From positions 3,118,501 through 3,182,500 of the forward strand of contig NZ_CP013659.2 of assembly GCF_001465795.2 (NCBI RefSeq): a DNA stretch of 64,000 nt, in the 5' to 3' direction. Made by a program: the position numbers and the translations under genes. Position 1 is the stretch's first letter. Every line of letters begins with the position of its first letter. The notes beneath the pieces were generated by a model. It was not told the origin of the DNA, searched no databases, and saw nothing but the letters and a program-made list of their open reading frames with translations. Source of the stretch: Planococcus rifietoensis (lineage in GTDB: Bacteria; Bacillota; Bacilli; Bacillales_A; Planococcaceae). Positions 53,291-62,204 of this stretch are shown here, one piece after another.

Positions 53291-53367
53291 CTCCATTCCC
53301 TCCCTCCAGTTACAATCTTTACGATGTAATCTTAACTTTTCCAATACAGTCAACTTCCCAAAGCATA

Positions 53368-53398
53368 TAAAAAAGAGGCCGGTTTCCCGGCCTCTTTG
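53368..53398 (-). terminator. intrinsic terminator of the rpsF-ssb-rpsR operon
   Basis: AAAGAGGCCGG and CCGGCCTCTTT form a perfect stem around a short loop, followed by T residues on the minus strand. Confidence 0.9.
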
Positions 53399-53405
53399 GA
53401 CAATC

Positions 53406-53642
53406 TTATTTTTCTTCCGCTACGAACGGTAGAAGTGCCATGATACGAGCGCGTTTAACTGCAATTGTCAAACGACGTTGCCATTTAGCGCTTGTGCCCG
53501 TAACACGACGTGGCAAAATTTTGCCTCGCTCAGAAATGAATTTCTTAAGCAAATCAGTGTCTTTGTAGTCGATGCGTGTAATGTTGTTTGAAGTGAAATA
53601 ACAAACCTTTTTACGCTTCTTGCCTCCGCGACGTGGTGCCAT
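53406..53642 (-). CDS. rpsR: 30S ribosomal protein S18
   Basis: A 78-residue protein with the family core [20 protein letters not shown] and the basic C-terminus [18 protein letters not shown] basic [12 protein letters not shown] leader precedes it. It partners S6 on the platform of the 30S subunit. Last gene of the operon, 53 bp after ssb. Confidence 0.98.
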   Translation of the reverse strand: MAPRRGGKKRKKVCYFTSNNITRIDYKDTDLLKKFISERGKILPRRVTGTSAKWQRRLTIAVKRARIMALLPFVAEEK

Positions 53643-53695
53643 ATCGAATTACCTCCCTCATTTTCAGATTTTCTATTCGCTGATGGGCGCCTGGT

Positions 53696-54190
53696 TTAGA
53701 ACGGCAGATCGTCGTCCGAAACTTCGATCTTCCCGCTTCCGCTTGAAAACGGATCGTCATCTACACGAGTATTGTTTTGCTGACTTGGACTAGACGGTTG
53801 GTTCTGTTGATAAGACGGCTGCTGTCCATACGAGCGATCGTTTGAACGATCCCCAGATCCGGAGTTGGCGCTTTTCGGTTCAAGGAATTGAACGCTGTCC
53901 GCCACCACTTCCGTCGTATAAACGCGCTTGCCATCTTGACCCTCGTAGCTGCCAGTCTGAATGCGGCCTTCGACACCGGCGAGACTTCCTTTTTTGAGGA
54001 AATTCGCTGTGTTTTCAGCCTGCTTGCGCCAAACGGTACAATTGATAAAATCTGCTTCGCGTTCACCTTGCGCATTGGAGAATGTCCGGTTTACAGCAAG
54101 TGTAAAACGAGCCACCGCCGCTCCGCTTGGCGTGTAACGAAGATCAGGATCTTTTGTCAGTCTTCCGACCAATACAACCCGGTTGATCAT
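53696..54190 (-). CDS. ssb: single-stranded DNA-binding protein
   Basis: A 164-residue SSB of the SsbA type. The OB-fold starts [19 protein letters not shown] and contains [15 protein letters not shown] Gln/Ser/Asn-rich disordered linker follows, ending in the acidic tip SDDDLPF that docks partner proteins. It lies between rpsF and rpsR, as in most Bacillales. Confidence 0.98.
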   Translation of the reverse strand: MINRVVLVGRLTKDPDLRYTPSGAAVARFTLAVNRTFSNAQGEREADFINCTVWRKQAENTANFLKKGSLAGVEGRIQTGSYEGQDGKRVYTTEVVADSVQFLEPKSANSGSGDRSNDRSYGQQPSYQQNQPSSPSQQNNTRVDDDPFSSGSGKIEVSDDDLPF

Positions 54191-54241
54191 CAGAATTCAA
54201 CCTCCTTTTTCAAGTCGTGTATTATCTGTATTCCGCTTATC

Positions 54242-54529
54242 TTATACGTCTAGGCGTACAGCGATGTGGCGGATAATGTCTTCATTGATGTTCGCAAGAC
54301 GTGTAAACTCGTTGATAGCTTCAGTTCCAGCGTTCGCTTTCACGATCTGGTAGAAACCTTCTTTGAAATCATTGATTTCATAAGCCAAACGGCGTTTACC
54401 CCATTCTTTCGACTCGATGATTTCCGCACCGTTTGAAGTTAGGATTTCGCTGAAACGCTCAACTAGCGCTTTCTTAGCGTCCTCTTCAATGTTCGGGCGT
54501 ACAATGTACATTACTTCATATTCTCTCAT
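54242..54529 (-). CDS. rpsF: 30S ribosomal protein S6
   Basis: A 95-residue protein with the family start [17 protein letters not shown] and the RNA-contacting [12 protein letters not shown]. It begins the rpsF-ssb-rpsR operon, preceded by AAGGAGGTGAC and a hairpin leader. Confidence 0.98.
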   Translation of the reverse strand: MREYEVMYIVRPNIEEDAKKALVERFSEILTSNGAEIIESKEWGKRRLAYEINDFKEGFYQIVKANAGTEAINEFTRLANINEDIIRHIAVRLDV

Positions 54530-54553
54530 CGTATTGTCACCTCCTTATGGACT

Positions 54554-54588
54554 TGGGCCCTGCTGTTTCCAGCGGGCAAGGAGCAAGC
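54554..54588 (-). promoter_or_regulatory. candidate S6:S18-binding leader hairpin upstream of rpsF
   Basis: On the minus strand GCCCGCTG pairs with CAGCAGGGC around a GAAA loop, with unpaired bases on one side. Leaders of rpsF operons in many bacteria hold such a hairpin for feedback by the S6:S18 complex. Assignment here is by position and shape only. Confidence 0.45.
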
Positions 54589-54694
54589 AATCATAAATAT
54601 TACTCACATCAATATATTGTAGCATACGCTGAGGCTTCCGGCAAGCTGTAATTTAGGCTATACTGGGAGCATCAAAATTCGGGATGTGTTGCCA

Positions 54695-55246
54695 ATGGAA
54701 CCGCATAAAGTCATCGATTTGAATCTGGAAGAAATTGCACCAAAAGCGCTATGGTTCAATATCGTGCTCGTCGTCGCCTTTGCGCTCGCCTATCAGCTGT
54801 TCCGCGAGCCGCTATCTTTCGGCTTTTCGCTGTTCGGCATTCTTTATTTCTTCGGCGGCTACGCACTATTGATCGTACTGCACGAACTATTCCATTTGAT
54901 CGGCTTTGTCGTCTTCGGCAAAGTGTCAATTTCGTCGCTTCAATACGGCCTCAATTTAAAATTGGGCATCGCTTATGCGACCAGCGACCGGCCTGTGAAA
55001 AATCGGGCCACGCGGGCTGTCTTATTGCTTCCGTTTTGGATGACCGCTGTGCTGCCGACCGTCATCGGCTTTTGGATCGGCGATCAAGTGCTCGTCCTGC
55101 TCGGCGCCATGCTGACTGCCGGCGCGTTCGGCGACTTCCTCATGTACCGTGAATTGCGCAAAGAACCGAACGAAGCGTGGATACTGGATGATCCAAAACT
55201 CCCCCGCCTCCACGTCTATTCCAGCTATCCGCCACTTGATGAATAA
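54695..55246 (+). CDS. DUF3267 family membrane zincin-like protein
   Basis: A 183-residue protein with about four membrane segments. The third bears HELFH near residue 60, the zinc-binding HExxH pattern that marks DUF3267 as a putative intramembrane metallopeptidase. No substrate or PDZ domain is visible. ATG at 54695 or GTG at 54686 may start it. It is on the opposite strand from the surrounding core genes, sharing its promoter gap with rpsF. Confidence 0.82.
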   Translation: MEPHKVIDLNLEEIAPKALWFNIVLVVAFALAYQLFREPLSFGFSLFGILYFFGGYALLIVLHELFHLIGFVVFGKVSISSLQYGLNLKLGIAYATSDRPVKNRATRAVLLLPFWMTAVLPTVIGFWIGDQVLVLLGAMLTAGAFGDFLMYRELRKEPNEAWILDDPKLPRLHVYSSYPPLDE

Positions 55247-55354
55247 ACGGCAGGATTCGTGCAAATAAAAAAAGACACAGCAGTGTTAAAGAAGTGTATT
55301 AATTTAGTTATGAATCAAAATGACGGCATCTTTTCGACACTCAAAAATCAATGA

Positions 55355-55665
55355 CCTATCTAAGTATTTGGAGAAGCGTTCGCTCGTAAAACCTTCTGCT
55401 CAATAATGCTGCGCATTACTTCGCAAAGATAAAGTCTCACGTAGTTCGACTTTATCTTTCCTGCGGGAGCAGCGAAGCGACGGGTTTGAGAGACCTCGCA
55501 GGCAATGGATATGTGAAGCTTTGGCTGAGCATATTCATTTGCGACGCATCTGCTATGCAGATGTGAGAGCACACGGTTTTCGTAGCGGCTGAGGAAGCTC
55601 GATTCCCGCCCGCGGAAAGCGAGCGATAAGCTTCGGAAAATACCACTTCTTAACTTTTTCGACAA
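55355..55665 (+). repeat. dispersed GC-rich repeat R1, copy 3, with a replaced centre
   Basis: Both ends match 5429-5585: TCTAAGTATTTGGAGAAGCG at the left, and GTAGCGGCTGAGGAAGCTC with GGAAAGCGAGCGATAAGCTT at the right. The middle holds unrelated sequence, including a hairpin AAAGATAAAGTC / GACTTTATCTTT and an R3-like piece (ATTTGCGACGCATCTGC, AGATGTGAGAGCAC at 55536-55573). The 55247-55354 bases show nothing else. Confidence 0.8.
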
Positions 55666-55666
55666 G

Positions 55667-55708
55667 CAAAAAGAAGGTGCAGCAGATTTCCTGCCACACC
55701 TTCTTTTT
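55667..55708 (-). terminator. intrinsic terminator of the GGCT-like gene
   Basis: AAAAAGAAGGTGTGGCAG pairs with CTGCTGCACCTTCTTTTT, with a T-tail on the minus strand (A-run on the other side, so it may also work on the plus strand). Confidence 0.85.
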
Positions 55709-55713
55709 ACTTG

Positions 55714-56097
55714 TTATTTCACAAACGACCGTTCCACATCCCAGACGCCTTCCGGGATATATTCCTTCAACAATCGCTCCGCTTTCGCCGTATAGACAAT
55801 CGCTTGTTTCGTGCCGCGTTCGGTTTCAACTTCGATCGTCAAGCGGTCGTACATATCGGTTTTCGCATTTCCCGAATAATCTTCCAAATCGTTGATCGCC
55901 GGCCATAAGACATCCGGGATATCGTAAAGCTCTCCTTGGATGACATCGTCTCCCGCCAGTGCCAGCGCCGGATAGCCGAGCCCTGTATCGTACAAGCTTC
56001 CTGAAATCGTCACGTGTTCGGCCACCAATTCCGCTTCTTCCAGATAGAAATGGTATTTGCCGCCTCTTTTCAAAGTTCCATATGCGAATAAATACAT
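55714..56097 (-). CDS. gamma-glutamylcyclotransferase-like protein
   Basis: A 127-residue protein of the AIG2/GGCT superfamily. The substrate-binding YGTLKRGG lies at residues 6-13 and the likely catalytic acid is in DLEDYSG near residue 70. Members cyclise gamma-glutamyl amines to 5-oxoproline, but for small bacterial homologues the substrate is unclear. Monocistronic between two terminators. Confidence 0.88.
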   Translation of the reverse strand: MYLFAYGTLKRGGKYHFYLEEAELVAEHVTISGSLYDTGLGYPALALAGDDVIQGELYDIPDVLWPAINDLEDYSGNAKTDMYDRLTIEVETERGTKQAIVYTAKAERLLKEYIPEGVWDVERSFVK

Positions 56098-56112
56098 TCG
56101 TTTCCCTCCTCA

Positions 56113-56147
56113 TAAAAAACCGGATGCTCAAAAAAGCACCCGGTTCG
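56113..56147 (-). terminator. intrinsic terminator of ychF
   Basis: AACCGGGTGC and GCATCCGGTT pair around TTTTTTGA, followed by TTTTT on the minus strand. Confidence 0.82.
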
Positions 56148-56225
56148 GTATTCTTTTCCAGCCGCCAATCCGTTGTTAACTTGTTTCCATGGCAATGACT
56201 GACAATAAACTATTAGGCGTATGCC

Positions 56226-57326
56226 TTATACATTAAATCTGAAGAGCATGACATCGCCGTCTTTGACGATGTACTCCTTGCCTTCTTGGCGCACTTTTCC
56301 AGCTTCTTTCGCCGCTGCCATCGAACCGGCTTCCACCAATTCGTCGTAAGCGACGGTTTCTGCGCGGATAAAGCCGCGTTCGAAGTCCGAGTGGATGACG
56401 CCGGCACATTGAGGGGCTTTCATGCCTTTTTTAAATGTCCATGCCCGTACTTCTTGCACGCCGGCAGTGAAATAAGTCGCCAGCCCGAGCAAGCTGTATG
56501 AAGCTTTGACCAATTGGTCCAATCCAGACTCAGTGATGCCCAATTCTTCAAGGAACATTTCTTTTTCCTCATCATCCAGTTCAGCCATTTCTTCTTCGAT
56601 CTTCGCGCAAATGACGATAACATCAGCTTTGTCTCCAGCAGCAAACTCACGAACTTTTTGGACATATTCGTTGTTGTCGGCATCCGCGATTTCATCTTCT
56701 GAAACGTTCGCTACGTAGAGCATCGGTTTCAGCGTCAAAAGATTCAAGCCTTTAGCGATGCGCAGCTCATCATCTGTGAAATCGATCGAACGTGCCAATT
56801 TGCCGTCCTCGAAAGCTTCACGCAGTTTTAACAAGACCGGCTCTTCTGCAATTGCGTCCTTGTCTCGTTGCTTTTTCAATTTCGCTGCACGTGCAATGCG
56901 TTTCTCGATGCTTTCCATATCCGCCAGTATCAATTCTAGGTTGATGACTTCAATATCGGAAATTGGATCCACTTTTCCCGTAACGTGCGTGATGTTGTCG
57001 TCAGCAAAGCAGCGGACCACTTGGCAAATCGCGTCTACTTCACGGATGTGGGACAGGAATTTATTCCCAAGCCCTTCCCCTTTGCTGGCACCTTCAACAA
57101 TTCCGGCGATATCGGTGAATTCAAAAGCCGTTGGGACGGTTTTTTTCGGATCCACTAATTCCGTCAATTTATTGAGACGCTCATCAGGCACTTCGACGAT
57201 GCCGACGTTTGGATCTATCGTACAGAACGGGTAGTTCGCCGCTTCGGCGCCCGCTTTCGTAATAGCGTTGAATAATGTGGATTTCCCCACGTTTGGTAAT
57301 CCTACAATCCCTGCAGTTAATGCCAA
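56226..57326 (-). CDS. ychF: redox-regulated ATPase YchF (Obg-like)
   Basis: A 366-residue Obg-family P-loop protein that prefers ATP. G1 is GLPNVGKST near residue 8 and G3 DIAGIVEGASKG near 68. A coiled-coil arm follows, and a C-terminal TGS domain contains CAGVIHSDFERGFIRAE. It associates with ribosomes and responds to stress. A TTG start at 57326 gives the family start (L/M)ALTAGIVG and the same length as the B. subtilis protein; the in-frame GTG at 57335 is too close to the AAAGG site. Confidence 0.95.
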   Translation of the reverse strand: MALTAGIVGLPNVGKSTLFNAITKAGAEAANYPFCTIDPNVGIVEVPDERLNKLTELVDPKKTVPTAFEFTDIAGIVEGASKGEGLGNKFLSHIREVDAICQVVRCFADDNITHVTGKVDPISDIEVINLELILADMESIEKRIARAAKLKKQRDKDAIAEEPVLLKLREAFEDGKLARSIDFTDDELRIAKGLNLLTLKPMLYVANVSEDEIADADNNEYVQKVREFAAGDKADVIVICAKIEEEMAELDDEEKEMFLEELGITESGLDQLVKASYSLLGLATYFTAGVQEVRAWTFKKGMKAPQCAGVIHSDFERGFIRAETVAYDELVEAGSMAAAKEAGKVRQEGKEYIVKDGDVMLFRFNV

Positions 57327-57381
57327 AGGATTCACGACCTTTCTTTTTCGCTCACAAATTTTGCAACCATTCCATTATAGA

Positions 57382-57420
57382 AAGACGAGGCGGAAATGTC
57401 CATTCCTCATTCCGCCTCGG
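57382..57420 (-). terminator. terminator overlapping the end of the DUF951 gene
   Basis: GAGGCGGAA and TTCCGCCTC pair around a 13-base loop and are followed by GTCTTTCT on the minus strand; the stem includes the last codons. Confidence 0.6.
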
Positions 57421-57607
57421 CCTTCACCAACACTTTTTTCATTTTTTTATTGAACTCGGCGCGCGGCAGCATGACGCTGTGCTGGCAGCCTTCACATTTG
57501 ATGCGGATATCGGCGCCCATGCGGATAATTTTCCAGGCATTCGCCCCGCATGGATGCCCTTTTTTCATTTCGACAATATCATGTAACCCGAATTCTTTCA
57601 TTTCCAT
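57407..57607 (-). CDS. DUF951 family small protein
   Basis: A 66-residue basic protein with the DUF951 pattern: HDIVEMKKGHPCGANAWKI and CEGCQHSVMLPRAEF. The Cys residues (CG and CEGC) might hold a metal. It is probably a small nucleic-acid or ribosome-associated protein, but function is unknown. It lies 15 bp after the MscS gene, in the usual place near ychF. Confidence 0.9.
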   Translation of the reverse strand: MEMKEFGLHDIVEMKKGHPCGANAWKIIRMGADIRIKCEGCQHSVMLPRAEFNKKMKKVLVKAEAE

Positions 57608-57622
57608 GGCTGCGTCCCTCCA

Positions 57623-58525
57623 TCATTTAGTCGCATTCATTGCGGCTGCATCGCCCGGCTCGCGGTGCATGACCACCATGCGAGGATATGGCAATTCGAC
57701 GCCGCGCTGATCGAGAAACTCCTTCAAATCACGGCGCATTCTGCGGGATACCGCAAAATGCTGCATCGGCAAAGTTTCCGCCGTCAAACGCATGACTACT
57801 TCCGTCGCCGTCATATTCTGCACGCCAAGCAATTCGGCTGGGCTGATGACTTCTTCGTAAGTGGGCTGTACCGTTTCCAAAAACTCCAAAATCAACCGTT
57901 CCACTTTTGCCAGGTCGGAATCATGCGAAACGCTCAGATCCACGACTGCGATTGAATTATGAAGCGAGAAGTTGACGACTTCCGTAACCATGCCGTTCGG
58001 GAAGATGAACAGCTCGCCGGTCCACGCCTGCACTTTCGTCGTACGCAAACCGATTTCCTGCACCGTTCCTTCGGCTTGGTTGATGCGGACATAATCACCG
58101 ACTGAAAATTGGTCTTCAAAAATGATGAAGAAGCCGGTGATGACATCGCGCACCAAGTTCTGTGCGCCAAAACCGACAGCGAGGCCGACCACCCCGGCAC
58201 CGGCGATAATCCCGCTGATGTTAACCGAGAACGCCGACAATATGGCGACTAGCGCCATGAATCCAATGACATAGGTAACGATATTCTCCAACAGTTTCGA
58301 CAAAGTCTGATGACGGCGGCCATTCGTTTTGATCGGCCCTCTTAAACGGACTGAAAACGATTTGCGGATGATGATCCGCATGACACGCGTCAATATATAG
58401 GCACCGACAGCAATTAAAATGACACGCAGGGCTGTTCCGGAAATGGCTAACCACATTTCCTCATCCATCAGCTTTGCTATCATCCGATTTACAAATCCTT
58501 CAACAACGCTTCTTTCGTAAAACAC
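57623..58525 (-). CDS. MscS-family small-conductance mechanosensitive channel
   Basis: A 300-residue membrane protein. About three membrane segments precede the MscS beta domain; the pore helix region reads IIAGAGVVGLAVGFGAQNLV and is followed by FEDQFSVGDYV, the family signature. It should open on membrane tension in hypo-osmotic shock. It is cotranscribed with DUF951 and perhaps the DUF554 gene 21 bp upstream. Confidence 0.93.
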   Translation of the reverse strand: MFYERSVVEGFVNRMIAKLMDEEMWLAISGTALRVILIAVGAYILTRVMRIIIRKSFSVRLRGPIKTNGRRHQTLSKLLENIVTYVIGFMALVAILSAFSVNISGIIAGAGVVGLAVGFGAQNLVRDVITGFFIIFEDQFSVGDYVRINQAEGTVQEIGLRTTKVQAWTGELFIFPNGMVTEVVNFSLHNSIAVVDLSVSHDSDLAKVERLILEFLETVQPTYEEVISPAELLGVQNMTATEVVMRLTAETLPMQHFAVSRRMRRDLKEFLDQRGVELPYPRMVVMHREPGDAAAMNATK

Positions 58526-58546
58526 GTCTACACCTTCTTTAATTAC

Positions 58547-59260
58547 TTACATCAGATTGAATTTAAACACGGCCGTGACAAGAAACGCAACTACAATGAT
58601 CCCCGGCAATAAGTTTGCTACACGGATCTTCACAATGCCCATCAAATTAAGTCCAATTGCCACAATCATGACCCCGCCGGTCGCCGTCATTTCGGTGATG
58701 AACAAGTCGAGCGCCGCTTCCGGGATGAGCAGGCTGATCTGTGTCGCGAACAAAGCGATTAATCCCTGGTACACGAATACCGGAATCGCTGACAGCATCA
58801 CCCCGATGCCGAGTGTCGAAGCGAGGATGATCGATGTAAAGCCGTCAATGATGCCTTTCGAGACGAGAACGCCGTGTTCGTTGCTGAGACCGCTCTCCAA
58901 TGCGCCGATAATGCCCATCGCGCCGATGACGAAAATCAGCGTCGCAGTGACAAATCCTTGCGCCAGGCTCCCCTGGCTTTCTTTCGTGCCGAGCATCCGT
59001 TCAATCCAACGGCCGAATGCATTCAATTTGTCTTCGAGCCGCGCCCACTCGCCGATCACCGCACCGAGCACCAAACTGATGATGACGATGACGAAATTCT
59101 GGCTCTCAAAGCCCATCTGCAAACCCAACACTACGACCACAAGCCCAATGACATACATGACCGTCTCTTTCATCCTGTCGGGAATATTGCGCAATGCCCG
59201 CCCGATCAGTGTTCCTATGACAATTAACAGCGCGTTGACCAATGTTCCCCAAAGAACCAT
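58547..59260 (-). CDS. DUF554 family membrane protein (YdfK/YqgA-like)
   Basis: A 237-residue protein with about seven hydrophobic segments. It starts with GTLVNALLIVIGTLIG and has GAVIGEWARLEDKLN and IDGFTSIILASTLGIGVMLS, all typical of DUF554. Transport activity is possible but unproven. In B. subtilis this interval holds yyaC-yyaE instead. Confidence 0.87.
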   Translation of the reverse strand: MVLWGTLVNALLIVIGTLIGRALRNIPDRMKETVMYVIGLVVVVLGLQMGFESQNFVIVIISLVLGAVIGEWARLEDKLNAFGRWIERMLGTKESQGSLAQGFVTATLIFVIGAMGIIGALESGLSNEHGVLVSKGIIDGFTSIILASTLGIGVMLSAIPVFVYQGLIALFATQISLLIPEAALDLFITEMTATGGVMIVAIGLNLMGIVKIRVANLLPGIIVVAFLVTAVFKFNLM

Positions 59261-59405
59261 ATTCGAGCTCCTTCCTCTCCGTGCCTCGGAATGTGCAAAG
59301 CGCCCGGCTCTTCTCCCTCTTTTTTATCGAGTTTTAAAAACCGTCCACTGAGCTGCCATTACGTAAGTGCATGTTTGTTTCGACGGCTTTCTCCCGCTTC
59401 AAAGA

Positions 59406-59442
59406 AACGCCTATTTCCCGTCTCCGGAAAATAGGCCGTTTT
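59406..59442 (-). terminator. intrinsic terminator of the parA-parB operon
   Basis: AACGGCCTATTT and AAATAGGCGTT pair and are followed by TCTTT on the minus strand, 70 bp after parB. Confidence 0.7.
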
Positions 59443-59513
59443 CATACCGATGTCACAGTTCATTTAGATAAACCCGCCATTAGCGTCAAATACGCCATAT
59501 GCCGGTTGAAATA

Positions 59514-60347
59514 TTATTTCAGCAAATCCAAGATCCGTTCCAAGTCATCTTCTGAGAAAAACTCGATTTCGATCTTGCCTTTGTTCTTCTGTTTTTTGAT
59601 CTGGACATTCGTGCCGAAACGGTCACGCAGCTCAGATTGTTTTTCTTCTATAAAGATATCCTTTTTCTTTTCCGGTGTTTCACGTGGAACATTGTCGTTT
59701 AAACGCTGCACCAAGCTCTCCAGCTGGCGGACATTCAATCCTTCTTTGACCGCCTTTTGCGCCGTCTCGGAAATATCCTTTTTGCTGCGCAATCCGAGCA
59801 AGGTACGGCCATGCCCCATCGATAGCTTTTTATCCGAAATGAGCTCGCGAACGTCTTTCGGCAAGGTCAACAAACGGATATGGTTGGTGATATGCGGGCG
59901 GCTTTTGCCAAGCCGGAACGCCAATTGCTCTTGCGTCAAATTCAATGTATCCATCAGTTTCTGGTAGGCTTCCGCTTCTTCGATCGGCGTCAAATCCTCG
60001 CGCTGCAAGTTTTCGAGAATCGCCAATTCCATCATCTGCTGTTCATTGAAATCTTTGACGATGGCTGGAACTTCTTTCAATTTACACAGTTTTGCCGCAC
60101 GGAAGCGGCGTTCTCCGACGACCAGTTCGAATTTTGCGCCTTTTTTCCGCACGACGACTGGCTGCAGGATGCCGTGCTCGCGAATCGATTCGGCAAGTTC
60201 TTCAAGGGCTTGCTGGTCGAACACTTTGCGCGGCTGATGCGGGTTTTCTTTAATATCGGTCAACTTGATCTGCATCACTTTATCCGTTTCGTTGACTGTT
60301 TCTCCTGGAAACAATGCGTTGATGCCTTTTCCCAATCCTTTAGCCAT
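59514..60347 (-). CDS. parB: chromosome-partitioning protein ParB (Spo0J)
   Basis: A 277-residue CTP-dependent clamp that loads at parS and spreads along DNA. The N-terminal nuclease-like domain has NPHQPRKVFD and the CTP-binding GERRFRAAKL; the helix-turn-helix region reads TQEQLAFRLGKSRPHITNHI. It recruits SMC and works with ParA in origin segregation. Its start overlaps the parA stop by eight bases. One parS site lies within this gene. Confidence 0.97.
   Translation of the reverse strand: MAKGLGKGINALFPGETVNETDKVMQIKLTDIKENPHQPRKVFDQQALEELAESIREHGILQPVVVRKKGAKFELVVGERRFRAAKLCKLKEVPAIVKDFNEQQMMELAILENLQREDLTPIEEAEAYQKLMDTLNLTQEQLAFRLGKSRPHITNHIRLLTLPKDVRELISDKKLSMGHGRTLLGLRSKKDISETAQKAVKEGLNVRQLESLVQRLNDNVPRETPEKKKDIFIEEKQSELRDRFGTNVQIKKQKNKGKIEIEFFSEDDLERILDLLK
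59676..59691. promoter_or_regulatory. parS site inside parB
   Basis: TGTTTCACGTGGAACA is the exact complement of TGTTCCACGTGAAACA, a perfect parS match. Confidence 0.95.
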
Positions 60348-61101
60348 TACGAATCACTTCCTTCGCCAATTCTAGATAAACTTCTGCGCCTCTGGACTTC
60401 GGATCATAGATGATGATTGGCTCTCCGTGACTCGGGGCCTCGCTCAAGCGGACATTACGTGGAACCACTGTGTCGTACACTTTGTCCTGGAAGTATTTCT
60501 TCACTTCTTCGATAACTTGCATGCCCAGATTGGTCCGTGCATCGTACATCGTCAACAGCACGCCGTCGATCATCAGATCGTGGTTTAAGTGTTTTTGGAC
60601 CAAGCGGACGGTACTCAATAACTGGCTTAAACCTTCTAGAGCATAATATTCACATTGTACTGGAATAATAATTCCGTCTGAAGCGGTTAACGAATTCAAG
60701 GTCAATAAGCCAAGTGACGGCGGACAGTCGATGATGATGTAATCGTATAAGTCCTTTACTTCTGCCAAGGCATTTTTCAGTCGTGCTTCGCGCGAAATGG
60801 TCGAAACCAATTCAATTTCCGCACCGGCCAATGAAATTGTCGCCGGCACCACATGAAGATTTTCGACTTTCGTCTCCATGATTGTGTCTTTAACATCGAC
60901 ATCATCGATGAGAATTTCGTAGATGCATTGATCGACATCGCCTTTATTGATGCCGACGCCGCTCGTCGCATTTCCTTGTGGATCGATATCTATTAACAGC
61001 ACTTTCTTGCCTAAATATGCAAGGCATGCGCTTAAATTAACTGATGAAGTTGTTTTTCCTACACCGCCCTTTTGATTGGCGATGGCAATCGTTCTACCCA
61101 C
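60340..61101 (-). CDS. parA: chromosome-partitioning ATPase ParA (Soj)
   Basis: A 253-residue deviant-Walker ATPase. The P-loop KGGVGKTTS lies near residues 11-19 with the signature Lys, and DIDPQGNATSG and IIDCPPSLG follow. It binds DNA when dimeric with ATP, moves ParB-bound origins, and in Bacillus also acts on DnaA. Confidence 0.97.
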   Translation of the reverse strand: MGRTIAIANQKGGVGKTTSSVNLSACLAYLGKKVLLIDIDPQGNATSGVGINKGDVDQCIYEILIDDVDVKDTIMETKVENLHVVPATISLAGAEIELVSTISREARLKNALAEVKDLYDYIIIDCPPSLGLLTLNSLTASDGIIIPVQCEYYALEGLSQLLSTVRLVQKHLNHDLMIDGVLLTMYDARTNLGMQVIEEVKKYFQDKVYDTVVPRNVRLSEAPSHGEPIIIYDPKSRGAEVYLELAKEVIRNG

Positions 61102-61221
61102 ACGTGCACCAACTTTCTTCGATACTGTCTTTATTTTACTGCGGAAACACCATTATGGCTATCCGCGACAGCTTCCATTTCTATATTGTATCAAATTTCC
61201 TGTTTCATAGAGATAAATCTG

Positions 61222-61254
61222 CCAAAAAAAGCCCTTTCCTCAACGGAAAGAGCG
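61222..61254 (-). terminator. intrinsic terminator of noc
   Basis: GCTCTTTCC and GGAAAGGGC form a stem followed by TTTTTTT on the minus strand, directly after the noc stop. Confidence 0.82.
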
Positions 61255-61255
61255 A

Positions 61256-62119
61256 TTATGGGCGTTTTTTCGGAATTTTCACGGTAATTTGGTAATAATC
61301 CTCGTGTTCTTCCTCTTTTGTATCCAGCTTAATGCCGCTTTTTTTGACCATCGACAACGACTCTTTGATGGTATTCATCGCAATACGCATATCCCGGCTG
61401 ACAGCTTTTCGGCGTTTCTTCGGCTTTTTCGGAACTTCTTCCGTCAAGTTTCTGATGCGTTCTTCCAGCTCTTTAACGTTAAGCCCTTCCTCCAATAGTT
61501 GTTCAAGCAAGTGCTGTTGGAGTTCAAGGTCTTTTACCGGCAATAAAGCACGGGCATGGCGTTCAGTGATGCTTCGTGTAAGAAGCGCTTGCTGGACGGC
61601 TTCCGGTAGCTTTAACAGCCGCAGTTTATTGGCGACAGCTGACTGGCTTTTACCGAGCCGCTGCGCCAATGCCTCCTGAGTGATCTCCTGGATTTGCAGC
61701 AGATTGGAATAGGCATGCGCCTCTTCAATTGCCGTCAATTCCTCGCGCTGGAGGTTTTCAATCAACGCGATCGATGCCGTTTCTTTATCGCTTAATTGGC
61801 GGACGATTGCCGGAACTTCCTTCCAGCCAAGAGAGGTCATCGCACGGAAGCGCCGTTCCCCTGCAATGATTTCATAAAAACCTTCCTGCTGCGAATCCCT
61901 GACGACGATCGGCTGAATGACGCCGTGGACATGGATCGTCCGGGCCAATTCTTCGATTTTCTCCTCGTCAAAAACGGTCCGCGGCTGGAATTGGTTGGCA
62001 TGGATCTTAGCCAGCGGTATTTTCACCACTTCTTCAGAAGCATTATTTGAAGCTTCTGCTATTGTTGCATCGTTTGCTTTATCTCCGCCTCCGAAAAGAC
62101 GGGCAAAAGGACTTTTCAT
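61256..62119 (-). CDS. noc: nucleoid occlusion protein Noc
   Basis: A 287-residue ParB paralogue. An N-terminal amphipathic membrane-targeting stretch (SPFARLFGG) precedes the CTP-binding fold ([20 protein letters not shown]) and a DNA-binding domain ([20 protein letters not shown]). Noc binds its own palindromic sites and blocks septum assembly over the nucleoid. Position between rsmG and parA is the standard one for noc. Confidence 0.95.
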   Translation of the reverse strand: MKSPFARLFGGGDKANDATIAEASNNASEEVVKIPLAKIHANQFQPRTVFDEEKIEELARTIHVHGVIQPIVVRDSQQEGFYEIIAGERRFRAMTSLGWKEVPAIVRQLSDKETASIALIENLQREELTAIEEAHAYSNLLQIQEITQEALAQRLGKSQSAVANKLRLLKLPEAVQQALLTRSITERHARALLPVKDLELQQHLLEQLLEEGLNVKELEERIRNLTEEVPKKPKKRRKAVSRDMRIAMNTIKESLSMVKKSGIKLDTKEEEHEDYYQITVKIPKKRP

Positions 62120-62188
62120 GCTCAGGCACCACCTTATTAAAAACTTGCTCTTGTTGTTTCATTCCAAAGACGCATTTGCAATTCCATA

Positions 62189-62204
62189 TGTTCCACGTGA
62201 AACA
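62189..62204. promoter_or_regulatory. parS site between rsmG and noc
   Basis: TGTTCCACGTGAAACA is a perfect parS match. It abuts the rsmG stop codon and lies about 70 bp upstream of noc. Confidence 0.95.

Noticed and set aside
60450..60470. parS-like ACGTGGAACC in parA
   Set aside because: Only half of the palindrome is present; it encodes VVPRNV.
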